A stretch of DNA of 64,000 nucleotides from an uncultured Amphritea sp. (GTDB taxonomy: Bacteria; Pseudomonadota; Gammaproteobacteria; Pseudomonadales; Balneatricaceae). Below are positions 53,310 to 63,099 of the stretch, piece after piece. Position 1 is the stretch's first letter, and the number at the start of each line of letters is the position of its first letter. The stretch is taken from the NCBI RefSeq assembly GCF_937127095.1, contig NZ_CAKZLP010000011.1:58668-122667 (forward strand), in the 5' to 3' direction. Under the pieces are notes generated by a model. The model saw only the letters and a program-made list of their open reading frames with translations, made no database searches and was not told the DNA's origin. Made by a program: the position numbers and the translations under genes.

Positions 53310-54161
53310 TCAACTGTGATTATTGGCGGCTTCCAGGGTGTTTTCCATCAGTGTAGCGACGGTCATCGGGCCGACACCGCCAGGCACTGGTGTAATCCAA
53401 CTGGCTCTTTCTGCAGCTACTTCATAGTCAACATCACCCACCAAGCGGCCATCTTCGAGACGGTTGATACCCACATCAATAACAATAGCGCCGGGTTTAA
53501 TCCACTCGCCCTTGAGCAGGCCCGGTTTACCGACACCGACAACGACGATATCAGCACGCTGAACGTGACTGGCAAGGTCCTGAGTAAAGCGGTGGGTTGT
53601 AGTGGTGGTGCAACCCGCCAGTAACAATTCAAGGGTCATAGGCCGGCCAACGATGTTGGAAGCGCCAACGATCACTGCATCTTTACCGCGGATCGGTTCG
53701 CCGGTTGATTGCAGCAGTGTCATGACACCTTTGGGTGTGCAGGGGCGCAGTGCTGGAAGTCGTTGGGCAAGACGTCCCAGATTGAATGGATGAAAACCAT
53801 CAACATCTTTTTCAGGCCGGATGCGCTCAAGAATCTCATTCGCCTCCAGGTGTGCTGGCAGGGGTAGTTGCACCAGAATGCCATCAACGCTTGCATTACC
53901 GTTAAGCTCATCGACCAGATCCAGCAACTGTTGCTGGGTGGTTTCGGCAGGAAGGTCGTAAGAGACCGATTCGATACCGACCTCTTTACAGGCATTTTTC
54001 TTGTTTCTGACATAGACCTGAGAGGCAGGGTCGAAGCCAACCAGAACCACTGCCAGACAGGGGGCACGTTTACCCGCGTCAATACGGGCTTTAATCCCAA
54101 CTGCAACCTGTCCGCGAACATTTTGGGCAATCTGTTTGCCGTCAATTATCTGAGCGCTCAT
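53310..54161 (-). CDS. folD: bifunctional methylenetetrahydrofolate dehydrogenase/cyclohydrolase
   Basis: [16 protein letters not shown]..., [49 protein letters not shown]. Confidence 0.96.
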   Translation of the reverse strand: MSAQIIDGKQIAQNVRGQVAVGIKARIDAGKRAPCLAVVLVGFDPASQVYVRNKKNACKEVGIESVSYDLPAETTQQQLLDLVDELNGNASVDGILVQLPLPAHLEANEILERIRPEKDVDGFHPFNLGRLAQRLPALRPCTPKGVMTLLQSTGEPIRGKDAVIVGASNIVGRPMTLELLLAGCTTTTTHRFTQDLASHVQRADIVVVGVGKPGLLKGEWIKPGAIVIDVGINRLEDGRLVGDVDYEVAAERASWITPVPGGVGPMTVATLMENTLEAANNHS

Positions 54162-54357
54162 CTTACGAATGTTTTCCCCAGTCATTAATTTTGATGGCGC
54201 GGATTGTCTCATGGTTGCACCTATCCTCCAAGGGGAATTGCTTCAGGCTTTCTTTATAGGCTGCTGGGCTATATCGCTTTCAAGCAGTCTTGTATATATC
54301 GGTTTTACTGTGGGTTTTCCTCTCTATAAATTTTTGCGTTCTTATGGTTGTTTTGAA

Positions 54358-54435
54358 AAGTGCATTCAATAAGCGCTTTCAATGAGTGCTTTTGACAAGT
54401 GCTTTCAATAAGAGCTTTTTATAAGCGTTTTTAAA
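54358..54435. repeat. 13-bp tandem repeat, six imperfect units
   Basis: AAGTGCATTCAAT/AAGCGCTTTCAAT/GAGTGCTTTTGAC/AAGTGCTTTCAAT/AAGAGCTTTTTAT/AAGCGTTTTTAAA. Confidence 0.85.
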
Positions 54436-54616
54436 AGTTGACCGGGTTCAGGATCGGCGGGAGATGGAAAATCGCTAAGTGTCTTATTTTGTTAAATTTT
54501 TAAAAAAGGGTGTTGACGGGATATAAAGCGATATATATTATGCGCACCACCTTGAAGGGAGGGCAGTGACGTACTCCGGTACAGATAATTCTTCAGGCAA
54601 GGTCGGGCAGTGTCAG

Positions 54617-54692
54617 GCGCCCGTAGCTCAATGGATAGAGCACTCGCCTTCTAAGCGAGCGGTTGCAGGTTCGAGCCCTGCCGGGCGCGCCA
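54617..54692 (+). tRNA. tRNA-Arg (TCT)
   Basis: GCGCCCGTAGCTCAATGGATAGAGCACTCGCCTTCTAAGCGAGCGGTTGCAGGTTCGAGCCCTGCCGGGCGCGCCA; cloverleaf, anticodon TCT. Confidence 0.97.
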
Positions 54693-54722
54693 AAAAAGGC
54701 TGACAAAAAATGTATTGTTATG

Positions 54723-54798
54723 GTGGGCGTAGCTCAGTTGGTAGAGCTCCGGATTGTGATTCCGGCGGTCGTGGGTTCAAACCCCATCGTCCACCCCA
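54723..54798 (+). tRNA. tRNA-His (GTG)
   Basis: GTGGGCGTAGCTCAGTTGGTAGAGCTCCGGATTGTGATTCCGGCGGTCGTGGGTTCAAACCCCATCGTCCACCCCA; G-1 at 54722 opposite C73. Confidence 0.97.
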
Positions 54799-55040
54799 TT
54801 TCTCTGTTTTTCCGTATTCTTTCTGCTTATATAAACCCCATCTGAATCTGATATTGCTGTTTGCTCTGTATACGTTGATATTCAACGCTTTTCACTTGAC
54901 TAATAGTGCCGCTTCCCGGACAATTTCCGCCTTTAGAAATTCTGGCACCTGTTGTTACGGGCTTTATGTTCATACATAAGGGTAAATAGCGGGTCAATTT
55001 TCAGATTTGTAACGATACAAATAATTTTGTGAGGAATTCC

Positions 55041-56378
55041 ATGCAAGTATCCGTAGAAACCACTACTGGTCTTGAACGTCAGCTGACTGTTGTTGTACCT
55101 GCTGATCGTGTTGACGGCGATGTAGCTAAGCGTGTTCAGCAAACAGCCCGTACTGTTCGTCTGGACGGTTTCCGTCCTGGTAAAGTGCCTCTGAAAGTGG
55201 TTAAAAAACGCTACGGCCAGGGTATCCGTCAGGAAGTGATCGGTGAAGTTGTGCAGCAGAGCTTCTATGAAGCTATCCAGCAGGAAAACCTGACTCCAGC
55301 TGGTGGCCCGAATGTTGAATTTAAAAACGACAAAGAGGGTGAGGATTTCTCTTACACTGCAACATTTGAAGTGTATCCGGAAATTGCACTGGCCGACTTT
55401 TCCAGCGTAGAGATCGCTAAGAACTCCGCTGAAGTTAAAGATGCTGATCTTGATCAGATGATCGAAACGCTGCAGAAACAGCAAGCTGCTTTTGCAGAAG
55501 CTGATAAAGCGGCGGCTGAAGGTGATCAGCTGAATATCGATTTCGAAGGTTTCATCGACGGTGAAACATTTGACGGCGGTACTGCTACCGGTATGGACCT
55601 GGTGCTGGGTTCCAACACAATGATTCCGGGTTTTGAAACCCAGCTGGAAGGCGTTAAAGCAGGCGACGAGAAAGAAGTTAACGTAACTTTCCCTGCGGAA
55701 TACCACGCTGAAAACCTGAAAGGTAAAGATGCTAAGTTCAACGTTAAAGTGAACAAGGTTTCTGTTCAGGAACTGCCTGAACTGAACGAAGAGTTCTTCG
55801 CTAAGTTTGGTATCGAAGAAAAGACCGTTGACAGCTTTAAAGTTGAAGTGCGTAAGAACATGGAGCGTGAGCTGACTCAGGCGCTGAAATCCAAGCTGAA
55901 AGAAGCGGTATTCGGCAAGCTGGTTGAGATTAACGCAATTGACGTTCCTGCTGCCCTGATTGATGGTGAGATTGACGCTATGCGTCGTCAAGCTATCCAG
56001 CAGTTTGGTGGTGCTAACGCCAATATCGATCCTAACATGCTGCCGAAAGAGATGTTTGCTGATCAGGCTGCCAAGCGCGTAAAAGTAGGCCTGCTGGTTG
56101 CTGAAGTCATTAAAGCAAACGAACTGAAAGTAGACGAAGATCGTGTTCGCACTACCGTTGAAGAGCTGGCTGCTACTTACCAGGAGCCTCAGGAAGTTAT
56201 TGACTGGTACTATAGCAACCAGGAGATGCTGAATCAGGTTAAGAATCTGGTTCTGGAAGATCAGGTTATGGATCTGCTGCTGGATTCTGCTAAGGTAAGC
56301 GAAACCGAACTAAGCTATGAAGACGCAATCAAGCCAGCCGCACCTGCTGCTGACGCTGAAGAATCTGAAGAGGCGTAA
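55041..56378 (+). CDS. tig: trigger factor
   Basis: MQVSVETTTGLERQLTVVVPADRVDG..., GFRPGKVPLKVVKKRYG. Confidence 0.97.
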   Translation: MQVSVETTTGLERQLTVVVPADRVDGDVAKRVQQTARTVRLDGFRPGKVPLKVVKKRYGQGIRQEVIGEVVQQSFYEAIQQENLTPAGGPNVEFKNDKEGEDFSYTATFEVYPEIALADFSSVEIAKNSAEVKDADLDQMIETLQKQQAAFAEADKAAAEGDQLNIDFEGFIDGETFDGGTATGMDLVLGSNTMIPGFETQLEGVKAGDEKEVNVTFPAEYHAENLKGKDAKFNVKVNKVSVQELPELNEEFFAKFGIEEKTVDSFKVEVRKNMERELTQALKSKLKEAVFGKLVEINAIDVPAALIDGEIDAMRRQAIQQFGGANANIDPNMLPKEMFADQAAKRVKVGLLVAEVIKANELKVDEDRVRTTVEELAATYQEPQEVIDWYYSNQEMLNQVKNLVLEDQVMDLLLDSAKVSETELSYEDAIKPAAPAADAEESEEA

Positions 56379-56494
56379 TTGCCCTTCGCCTTAATTGCGT
56401 TTATAAAAGAACGGCTGTCGGCTTAGGTCGGCTGCCGTTTTTTTTTCTGGACGTGTGTTAAGCACGTTGTTAAGGAATTTAGGAGAGATTTCAA

Positions 56495-57115
56495 ATGTCG
56501 GATTTTTATAATGGCCCTACAGTAATTACTAGCAGTGGTCTGGTGCCCATGGTTGTCGAGCAGACAGCGCGTGGTGAGCGTTCTTACGACATCTACTCTC
56601 GATTACTCAAAGAACGGGTTATTTTCATGATTGGCCAGGTGGAAGACCACATGGCTAACCTGGTGGTTGCCCAGCTGCTGTTTCTTGAGTCTGAAAACCC
56701 GGACAAAGATATTCACCTGTACATCAACTCTCCTGGTGGCTCAGTGACTGCAGGTTTGTCTATCTATGACACGATGCAGTTCATTAAGCCTGATGTAAGC
56801 ACTATGTGTATCGGTCAGGCGGCCAGCATGGGCGCATTGTTGTTAACCGGTGGCGCAGCAGGTAAGCGTTACTGTTTGCCGCATTCACGGATGATGATCC
56901 ACCAGCCTTTGGGTGGTTATCAGGGCCAGGCAACGGATATCGAGATTCACACTCAGGAAATTCTGACGATTCGTGACAAGCTGAATACCATCATGTCCCA
57001 CCATACCGGTCAGGATATGGCTACTATCAGCAAAGATACCGACCGGGACAACTTTATGTCGCCTGAGCAGGCAGTTGCCTACGGCCTGATTGATCAAGTA
57101 ATGGCCAGCCGCTAA
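56495..57115 (+). CDS. clpP: ATP-dependent Clp protease proteolytic subunit
   Basis: 206 aa; [56 protein letters not shown]. Confidence 0.98.
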   Translation: MSDFYNGPTVITSSGLVPMVVEQTARGERSYDIYSRLLKERVIFMIGQVEDHMANLVVAQLLFLESENPDKDIHLYINSPGGSVTAGLSIYDTMQFIKPDVSTMCIGQAASMGALLLTGGAAGKRYCLPHSRMMIHQPLGGYQGQATDIEIHTQEILTIRDKLNTIMSHHTGQDMATISKDTDRDNFMSPEQAVAYGLIDQVMASR

Positions 57116-57295
57116 ACGTTTGCTGTTGTGCGGAGAGTGATCCTGAATTGATGCAGGCCCCTTACAACCTCTGTAAAAAGAGGGCGATTTTAAGTTTGAT
57201 TTAACGCGACGCACATTATCGCTATAATGTGCGTTTAGCGAGAAAGAAATTATAGGTCCTGGCCGGATATGGCAGGGACAAACAGAGGTAGTTGA

Positions 57296-58591
57296 ATGTC
57301 CGACGATATCAACGGTAAAGGAGGAAGCGATGACAGCAAACTGCTGTATTGCTCTTTCTGTGGTAAAAGCCAGGACGAAGTAAAGAAACTGATAGCAGGC
57401 CCGTCTGTATTTATCTGCGATGAATGTGTTGATCTGTGTAACGACATCATCAAAGAGGAGATTCAGGACGCGGAAGAGACCCGGGAAGAGGGTGATCGCC
57501 TGCCGACTCCGGCTGAAATTAAAGAGAATCTGGATGCGTACGTGATTGGTCAGGAACGGGCCAAAAAAGTACTCTCCGTCGCGGTATATAACCACTACAA
57601 GCGTCTGCGCTTTCAGCAAACTGCCGGTGATACCGATGTTGAACTGGGCAAGAGTAACATTTTGCTGATCGGTCCGACCGGTAGCGGTAAAACTTTGCTG
57701 GCTCAGACACTGGCGAGAATGCTCAACGTACCGTTTACCATTGCCGATGCAACCACCCTGACCGAAGCCGGTTATGTGGGTGAGGATGTTGAGAACATCA
57801 TTCAGAAGTTGCTGCAGAAGTGTGACTACGATGTAGAGAAAGCCCAACTGGGTATCGTTTACATCGATGAGATCGATAAGATCTCCCGCAAATCAGATAA
57901 TCCGTCAATCACTCGTGATGTGAGTGGTGAAGGTGTGCAGCAGGCATTGCTGAAACTGATTGAGGGTACCGTTGCGTCTGTGCCGCCGCAGGGTGGTCGT
58001 AAGCATCCGCAACAGGAGTTTTTGCAGGTAGATACCTCCAATATTCTGTTTATCTGTGGTGGTGCCTTCGCCGGTCTGGATCAGGTTATCAAGCATCGTA
58101 GCGAGAAGAGCTCTATCGGCTTCAATGCTGCGGTTGTGAGCAAGGAAGAGACGCGTAAGATCACTGATATCCTGGCAGACCTGGAGTCTGAGGATCTGGT
58201 CAAATATGGTCTGATTCCTGAGTTCGTCGGCCGTCTGCCGATGGTCGCTACTCTGACTGAACTGGACGAAGACGCGCTGATGCAGATTCTGACTGAACCA
58301 AAGAACTCGCTGACCAAGCAATACGCAGCGCTGTTCGGAATGGAAGGTGCTGATCTGGACTTCCGTGAAGATGCCCTGAAGGCGGTTGCCACTAAGGCAT
58401 TGGAACGTAAGACCGGAGCCCGTGGTCTGCGCTCTATTCTGGAAGAGAATCTGCTGGATATCATGTACAGCCTGCCGTCTCAGAAAGGGATCTCCAAGGT
58501 GGTGATTGATGAGGGCGTCATCAACGGCGTGTCTGATCCGATCCTTATCTATGAAAATCTGGACGCACCGAAAGCGGCTGCTGAAGACTGA
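57296..58591 (+). CDS. clpX: ATP-dependent Clp protease ATP-binding subunit
   Basis: 431 aa; zinc finger [11 protein letters not shown]...[21 protein letters not shown]. Confidence 0.98.
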   Translation: MSDDINGKGGSDDSKLLYCSFCGKSQDEVKKLIAGPSVFICDECVDLCNDIIKEEIQDAEETREEGDRLPTPAEIKENLDAYVIGQERAKKVLSVAVYNHYKRLRFQQTAGDTDVELGKSNILLIGPTGSGKTLLAQTLARMLNVPFTIADATTLTEAGYVGEDVENIIQKLLQKCDYDVEKAQLGIVYIDEIDKISRKSDNPSITRDVSGEGVQQALLKLIEGTVASVPPQGGRKHPQQEFLQVDTSNILFICGGAFAGLDQVIKHRSEKSSIGFNAAVVSKEETRKITDILADLESEDLVKYGLIPEFVGRLPMVATLTELDEDALMQILTEPKNSLTKQYAALFGMEGADLDFREDALKAVATKALERKTGARGLRSILEENLLDIMYSLPSQKGISKVVIDEGVINGVSDPILIYENLDAPKAAAED

Positions 58592-58605
58592 TATTTATCA
58601 ATGAT

Positions 58606-58636
58606 ATGTAAAGACGCGCCCTCGGCGCGTTTTTTG
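58606..58636 (+). terminator. intrinsic terminator after clpX
   Basis: ACGCGCCCTCGGCGCGTTTTTT. Confidence 0.8.
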
Positions 58637-58760
58637 TACCCTGATCAAACAATCCTGTGTTAACAGCGGTATTTGTTAACATTTAGGATGCATACACTAG
58701 AGCTTAGGCGGGTGAGCGATTAGAATGTGCCCTGCCTTCATGTAAGAAAGAGATTTTCCA

Positions 58761-59483
58761 ATGGGAAGAAAGTTTGAAGTACGTAAGGCTTCCATGGCTA
58801 AGACTCAGGGAGCTAAATCCAAGGTATATGCCAAGTATGGCAAAGAGATCTATGTAGTTGCCAAAAACGGTGGTGTCGATCCAGAGGGTAATCTTTCCCT
58901 GCGTCGTCTCATCGAAAAAGCCAAAAAAGATCAGGTGCCTGCCCACGTTATCGAAAAAGCGATCGACAAGGCTGCAGGCGGCGGTGGTGAGGATTTCCTG
59001 CCAACCCGTTATGAGGGTTTTGGTCCCGGTGGCTGCATGGTTATCGCTGATTGCCTGACCGATAACAACAACCGTACCTTTGGTGATGTCCGGGTTGCTT
59101 TCAATAAAGGTAAGGCAAAGCTCGGCGGTCAGGGCACCGTTGCCCATATGTTCGATCACCGTGCAGTGTTTGTTTTCCCCCACGACGATGAGGATGAGGT
59201 CCTTGAGTTGCTGATGGAAGCGGATGTTGATGTGGCAGAGATCGAGAGTGAAGACGGCAATATCACTGTCTACGCGCCGCATACTGACTTCTTCAAGGCG
59301 AAAACCGCACTGCATGAAGCGTATCCGGATCTTGAAGTAGAGGTAGAGGAGATTACTTTCATCCCTCAGACCTACACTGAGCTGGCCGGTGAAGATCTTG
59401 AACAGTTTGAGACCTTCTTAGAGATGCTGAACGACGTAGAAGACGTTCAGGAGGTCTATCACAACGTTGAGATGCCTGATTGA
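58761..59483 (+). CDS. YebC/PmpR-family protein (YeeN type)
   Basis: 240 aa; [40 protein letters not shown]. Confidence 0.9.
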   Translation: MGRKFEVRKASMAKTQGAKSKVYAKYGKEIYVVAKNGGVDPEGNLSLRRLIEKAKKDQVPAHVIEKAIDKAAGGGGEDFLPTRYEGFGPGGCMVIADCLTDNNNRTFGDVRVAFNKGKAKLGGQGTVAHMFDHRAVFVFPHDDEDEVLELLMEADVDVAEIESEDGNITVYAPHTDFFKAKTALHEAYPDLEVEVEEITFIPQTYTELAGEDLEQFETFLEMLNDVEDVQEVYHNVEMPD

Positions 59484-59509
59484 TTTTAGGTTTTACTTCG
59501 TTAGATAAG

Positions 59510-59541
59510 AAAGACTGATGTGGGAACATCGGTCTTTTTTT
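59510..59541 (+). terminator. intrinsic terminator
   Basis: AAGACTGATGTGGGAACATCGGTCTTTTTTT. Confidence 0.75.
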
Positions 59542-59558
59542 ATGGGGCTAAGAAAAGG

Positions 59559-59628
59559 AAGTGGCTAGATCGCGGCTTCGCCGCTGCTAGTGGTTAGAAC
59601 GTCGCTGCGCGACTGGCTAGAAAAAGCA
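59559..59628 (+). repeat. BIME/REP-like compound hairpin repeat, copy 7
   Basis: AAGTGGCTAGATCGCGGCTTCGCCGCTGCTAGTGGTTAGAACGTCGCTGCGCGACTGGCTAG. Confidence 0.8.
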
Positions 59629-59990
59629 AAGATTCAGAGCGGTTAGGGCTTCGATTATTCTTTGATGTCGAATCGCGACAATTTTACAGTTTATTTTATT
59701 TTGCTCTGCGGTTATGCTCAGATTATCGTTAGATAAGGGCTTGTTTTGCTGCTTGATGAGTTAGCAAAACGTCAGAAAAACAAAGGGATAGGTTGAAACG
59801 CTGGCGGGATACTACGCCGGGTCAGGAATGCAACTGCGCATTCTCGTTTTTGTCTTAAAGGAGATTGCGATGTCAGTTTTTTCCTCTTTATTATCTGATA
59901 GTTAGTATATCTTTAGTAAATTCAGCCTGGCATGCATATGCGCCGGCGTAGTATTAAGATGTTATGCACTAAGTGCCGGAGAACGAATAT

Positions 59991-60848
59991 ATGAGTGAAA
60001 CTGCAGGCACAGTGATCAAGCTATTGTCCGCTTTGACCTCACCAAAAGCTTCAGTCAAATACTTATCAGTGGGTATTTTTCTTGTGCTTTCGTGGAAGTA
60101 TCTCGATAACACTCTAGCTTCTTTGGACGCGCCAAAAGAGCATCATAGCCTCATAGTGTTGCTAATTGGGCTTGGCATAGGATCTCTTATTGGACAGGCC
60201 ATTTATGTTGTAGTTTCTTCAATATGGAAAAAAATTGATACTTCCATCAAAGAGAAGAAAGAAAAGCAGAGAAAAGACGAATTAGAGAAAGCTCAACAAC
60301 GATCAGTTGATCAAGAAAATGAAGAGTTTCTAGAGGGGTTCAAAAAAGCATTTGAACATTTCCCTTATTGGAAAAGGGATGCCCTTAGACTACTTATAGA
60401 TAAGGAACAAAGAATGGAGTGGAGTTTAGATTATGTAAACTCTCTCAAAACCAACAAATATATTCTTCGCACCATAAATATTGATAGTGATACTGATCTC
60501 TATAAAATTCATCCCGCAATCCGAGACTATGTAAAGGCCCAGTGGAAAGCTGAGATAGATTCAAATATGGCAGATTTTTTCGGAAACCTAACGCCAGAGA
60601 AAAATGAATTAATTGAAGTTATGAAGTTTACTGAAGAAGAGTTTAAAGGCCCAATTAGTCAAGCCTGCGCAGATTTGGTATATCCGATACATCCTTGCTT
60701 CACTAGGGAAGCTGAAGACGAGATTGGATTTTACATTTCATTTCGGAATCCGTACTGCAGCCTATTTAATGAAAAAACTGGCCTAGAGCTCATAGATGAG
60801 GTTTATATTAAGCATAGTTGGGTCCGCAGTGAAGATGTGAGCGCATGA
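59991..60848 (+). CDS. cassette ORF 1: SieB-like (superinfection-exclusion-like) membrane-anchored protein
   Basis: ATG at 59991 with GGAG upstream; two N-terminal TM segments, charged linker, C-terminal domain (KYILRTINIDSDTDLYKIHPAIRDYVKAQW); family assignment tentative. Confidence 0.5.
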   Translation: MSETAGTVIKLLSALTSPKASVKYLSVGIFLVLSWKYLDNTLASLDAPKEHHSLIVLLIGLGIGSLIGQAIYVVVSSIWKKIDTSIKEKKEKQRKDELEKAQQRSVDQENEEFLEGFKKAFEHFPYWKRDALRLLIDKEQRMEWSLDYVNSLKTNKYILRTINIDSDTDLYKIHPAIRDYVKAQWKAEIDSNMADFFGNLTPEKNELIEVMKFTEEEFKGPISQACADLVYPIHPCFTREAEDEIGFYISFRNPYCSLFNEKTGLELIDEVYIKHSWVRSEDVSA

Positions 60849-60852
60849 AAAT

Positions 60853-60948
60853 GCATAACAAAGCCAAGCACGATCCCCAGCAAAGCTGGCTGGACCTACA
60901 TTCCGCTGCTTCGCAGCTCCATTACGGCCCGTGTTGGCGGCGTTAGAT
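60853..60948 (+). other. attC-like integron recombination site
   Basis: R'' GCATAAC, L'' CCAAGCACG pairing with L' CGTGTTGG with one unpaired base, R' GTTAGAT (GTTRRRY); internal hairpin GCTGCTTCGCAGC. Confidence 0.82.
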
Positions 60949-60964
60949 TTACAAGGAGAATAGC

Positions 60965-61936
60965 ATGACTTCAGTCGGAGGGATCGAGCTCCATTACTAC
61001 CTTGAAGATGGCGAGCACTCCATGGATGCTGTTCTTCGCAATCGTTGTGAGGCTGAATTACTCGCTATTTTTCAGGAGGTTGCCTTTACTCTTGGGTTAC
61101 CTGTTCAGATTGATGCACAAGCGCTTGCAGAAGGTGGCTTGAGAGAGATTTGGACATGGGCAGGAGAGAATTCTGGGCAGTTGAGTATTGTTCTCTCCGT
61201 TGTGGCTATTCTTGTCTCCCTTGCACCACAGATATACGAATCAGAGGAAGAGGCGCTCAGCAAAGAATTAACAGAGCTCAGTATTGAAGAAAAAAGACTT
61301 CAGATTGAAAAGTTGCGCCAAGAATTACGTGAAATCGAGTCCAGAACTGAGAATGCTACACGAGATAACGCCGTTCACTTGTTGAAGAAAGAACCCAAGA
61401 TAGTAGTCAGAAGGTCGAACTTCTACAAAAACCTAAGTGATCGTGATGACGTAGAATCAATCGGAATTTCACCTCTAGACAAAAATCTCAAACCTTTTTC
61501 CCCAGAAAGAAATGTTCCTAAGGAGCGATTTCACGATTTCATACTGACTTCGCATTCGATAAAGCCTTTGATCATCGAGAACGCCAATATTGAAGTTGTT
61601 AGCCCTGTATTGAGAGAGGGTCGGTATAAGTGGAAAGGGATTTATGACGAGCAGGTTATTGGTTTCACAATGCAGGATGCAGCTTTTCAACACCAAGTGT
61701 TAAGGGAGGAAATCACCTTTCAGCATGGTACGTTTTTAGAGTGTGTTCTCAACGTTTTTAGAAAGCTCGATGAGGTTGGTGAGGTTGAGATAACCGGATA
61801 TGTTGTGACAACTGTAATTCGTAAATATGACGAAAGGCAGTCGATCGAGACTCCGCAAGGAAAGAGTTATAAGCATGCTCAGAAATTGCGAGCCTCCCAA
61901 TCAGACCTATTCCGAGACGGCATACAAGAAATCTAA
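60965..61936 (+). CDS. cassette ORF 2: hypothetical protein, single TM plus coiled coil
   Basis: 323 aa; LSIVLSVVAILVSLAPQIY TM followed by ELTELSIEEKRLQIEKLRQELREIESRTE. Confidence 0.75.
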   Translation: MTSVGGIELHYYLEDGEHSMDAVLRNRCEAELLAIFQEVAFTLGLPVQIDAQALAEGGLREIWTWAGENSGQLSIVLSVVAILVSLAPQIYESEEEALSKELTELSIEEKRLQIEKLRQELREIESRTENATRDNAVHLLKKEPKIVVRRSNFYKNLSDRDDVESIGISPLDKNLKPFSPERNVPKERFHDFILTSHSIKPLIIENANIEVVSPVLREGRYKWKGIYDEQVIGFTMQDAAFQHQVLREEITFQHGTFLECVLNVFRKLDEVGEVEITGYVVTTVIRKYDERQSIETPQGKSYKHAQKLRASQSDLFRDGIQEI

Positions 61937-61963
61937 CCAGTGCAGGCAAGTTAAAGAATCAAT
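61931..61963 (+). other. truncated attC left half
   Basis: ATCTAAC perfectly matches RYYYAAC, overlapping the ORF stop; no R' partner follows before the palindromic element. Confidence 0.5.
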
Positions 61964-62036
61964 GGGGTCAGGTCTTGCATTTTGCAGGATTGAGAAAATT
62001 GGATGAACTCTCGTGCAAAATTCAAGACCTGCCCGC
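61964..62036. mobile_element. palindromic MITE/REP-like element, copy 1
   Basis: GGGGTCAGGTCTTGCATTTTGCA ... TGCAAAATTCAAGACCTGCCC; about 75-80% identical to copy 2 in the interior by eye, near-identical arms. Confidence 0.85.
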
Positions 62037-62040
62037 GGGA

Positions 62041-62103
62041 TTTCTTGACATCAATGAGAATATGGATCGGGTTTGCGGAATTATTGAGTCATGGAATAGT
62101 TAA
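62041..62103 (+). pseudogene. possible 3' remnant of a cassette ORF
   Basis: Open frame FLDINENMDRVCGIIESWNS* directly before attC; no start codon, upstream replaced by the palindromic element. Confidence 0.4.
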
Positions 62104-62104
62104 A

Positions 62105-62176
62105 ATGTAACAAGCGCATGTTGTCGGACTGCTTTCCCGCTGCGCTTCAAATCAGCGGCAAGTGAGGGCGTTATAG
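62105..62176 (+). other. attC-like integron recombination site
   Basis: ATGTAACAAGCGCATGTTGTCGGACTGC...CCGCTGCGCTTCAAATCAGCGGCAAGTGAGGGCGTTATAG; TAAC...GTTA cores, CCGCTG/CAGCGG stem. Confidence 0.82.
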
Positions 62177-62178
62177 CC

Positions 62179-63099
62179 ATGAAGAGACATGAGTTTTGGC
62201 GGCATGTGTATCGCCAGAATAGATATATGGAATATCTTTCTCAAGAAGACCTTGAGTCAAGGACGAGGGATATTATTACAAATATGATGACGCTATCTGA
62301 CAAGGGTCAGATAAGCTTACATGGTCTCAACGACGTGGGTGAATACTGGATGATTAAATGGACCCATGTTTTAGAAGAGTTCCAAATAAGATATGGGCCT
62401 TACCCCAATGGCTTTACGAATGGATTCCTGAAAAAAGCCTCTATTGTTAACCCTTCATTCCCATCTCCTCCCAAAGCTAAAGATGCCATTGAGAAGATAG
62501 GCGGCATTCCTGATGGCGCTTTATTTAAATTTGGGAAAGCTGAACATTTAGATGATATGTATCGCAAAGGTAGCATAAGGATCGCTCCAGCCTCTTACTA
62601 TGATGATCCTTCGTTAAATAGTGCAATTAGAGATGATGAGCTTTCATTTACTGTTCAAGCTAAGCCGGAGTCTGTACAAATTAAGAACAATAAGGGTGAT
62701 GAAATAAAACCCAAAGGCAATGTCAGTTTTACCATTGAGAGCACAACTAACTATTATGTCTCTTGCTTTGCGCAAAAATATACGTTCAGGGAATATGATG
62801 ATTTTGAGGCTGACGCATGCATTGTTATTCGGGAGCCTGGGATTTTCATCGAAAGAATGATTCACTCGCTCGAAGCAGGTGTATCAGACTTTACAGGGTA
62901 TGCTGCGCCGGTTAAGTATATTGATCCCCTAGTTGCTAAATCTAAAGATGTAGAAGTATTTATTTCTAAACATTTTCGGTATGCGTATCAAAACGAATTT
63001 AGAATTATTTGGCTCCCAGAGAAACAAGTAAAGAAGCTGGATGCCCTTTTCATAAACATAGGGAGTATGGAAGATTATTCCGATATCATCCATGTATAA
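62179..63099 (+). CDS. cassette ORF 3: hypothetical protein, weak DUF2971-like layout
   Basis: 306 aa; LFKFGKAEHLDDMYRKGSIRIAPASYYDDPS, YYVSCFAQKY, FRYAYQNEFRIIWLPE. Confidence 0.65.
   Translation: MKRHEFWRHVYRQNRYMEYLSQEDLESRTRDIITNMMTLSDKGQISLHGLNDVGEYWMIKWTHVLEEFQIRYGPYPNGFTNGFLKKASIVNPSFPSPPKAKDAIEKIGGIPDGALFKFGKAEHLDDMYRKGSIRIAPASYYDDPSLNSAIRDDELSFTVQAKPESVQIKNNKGDEIKPKGNVSFTIESTTNYYVSCFAQKYTFREYDDFEADACIVIREPGIFIERMIHSLEAGVSDFTGYAAPVKYIDPLVAKSKDVEVFISKHFRYAYQNEFRIIWLPEKQVKKLDALFINIGSMEDYSDIIHV

Noticed and set aside
54933-55991. 352-aa minus-strand ORF antisense to tig
   Set aside because: Fully antisense to a strongly conserved, codon-biased gene; such long antisense frames are a codon-usage artefact and the product resembles nothing.
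56885-57847. 320-aa minus-strand ORF antisense to clpP/clpX
   Set aside because: Same artefact, although it spans the clpP-clpX gap; no RBS or recognisable product.
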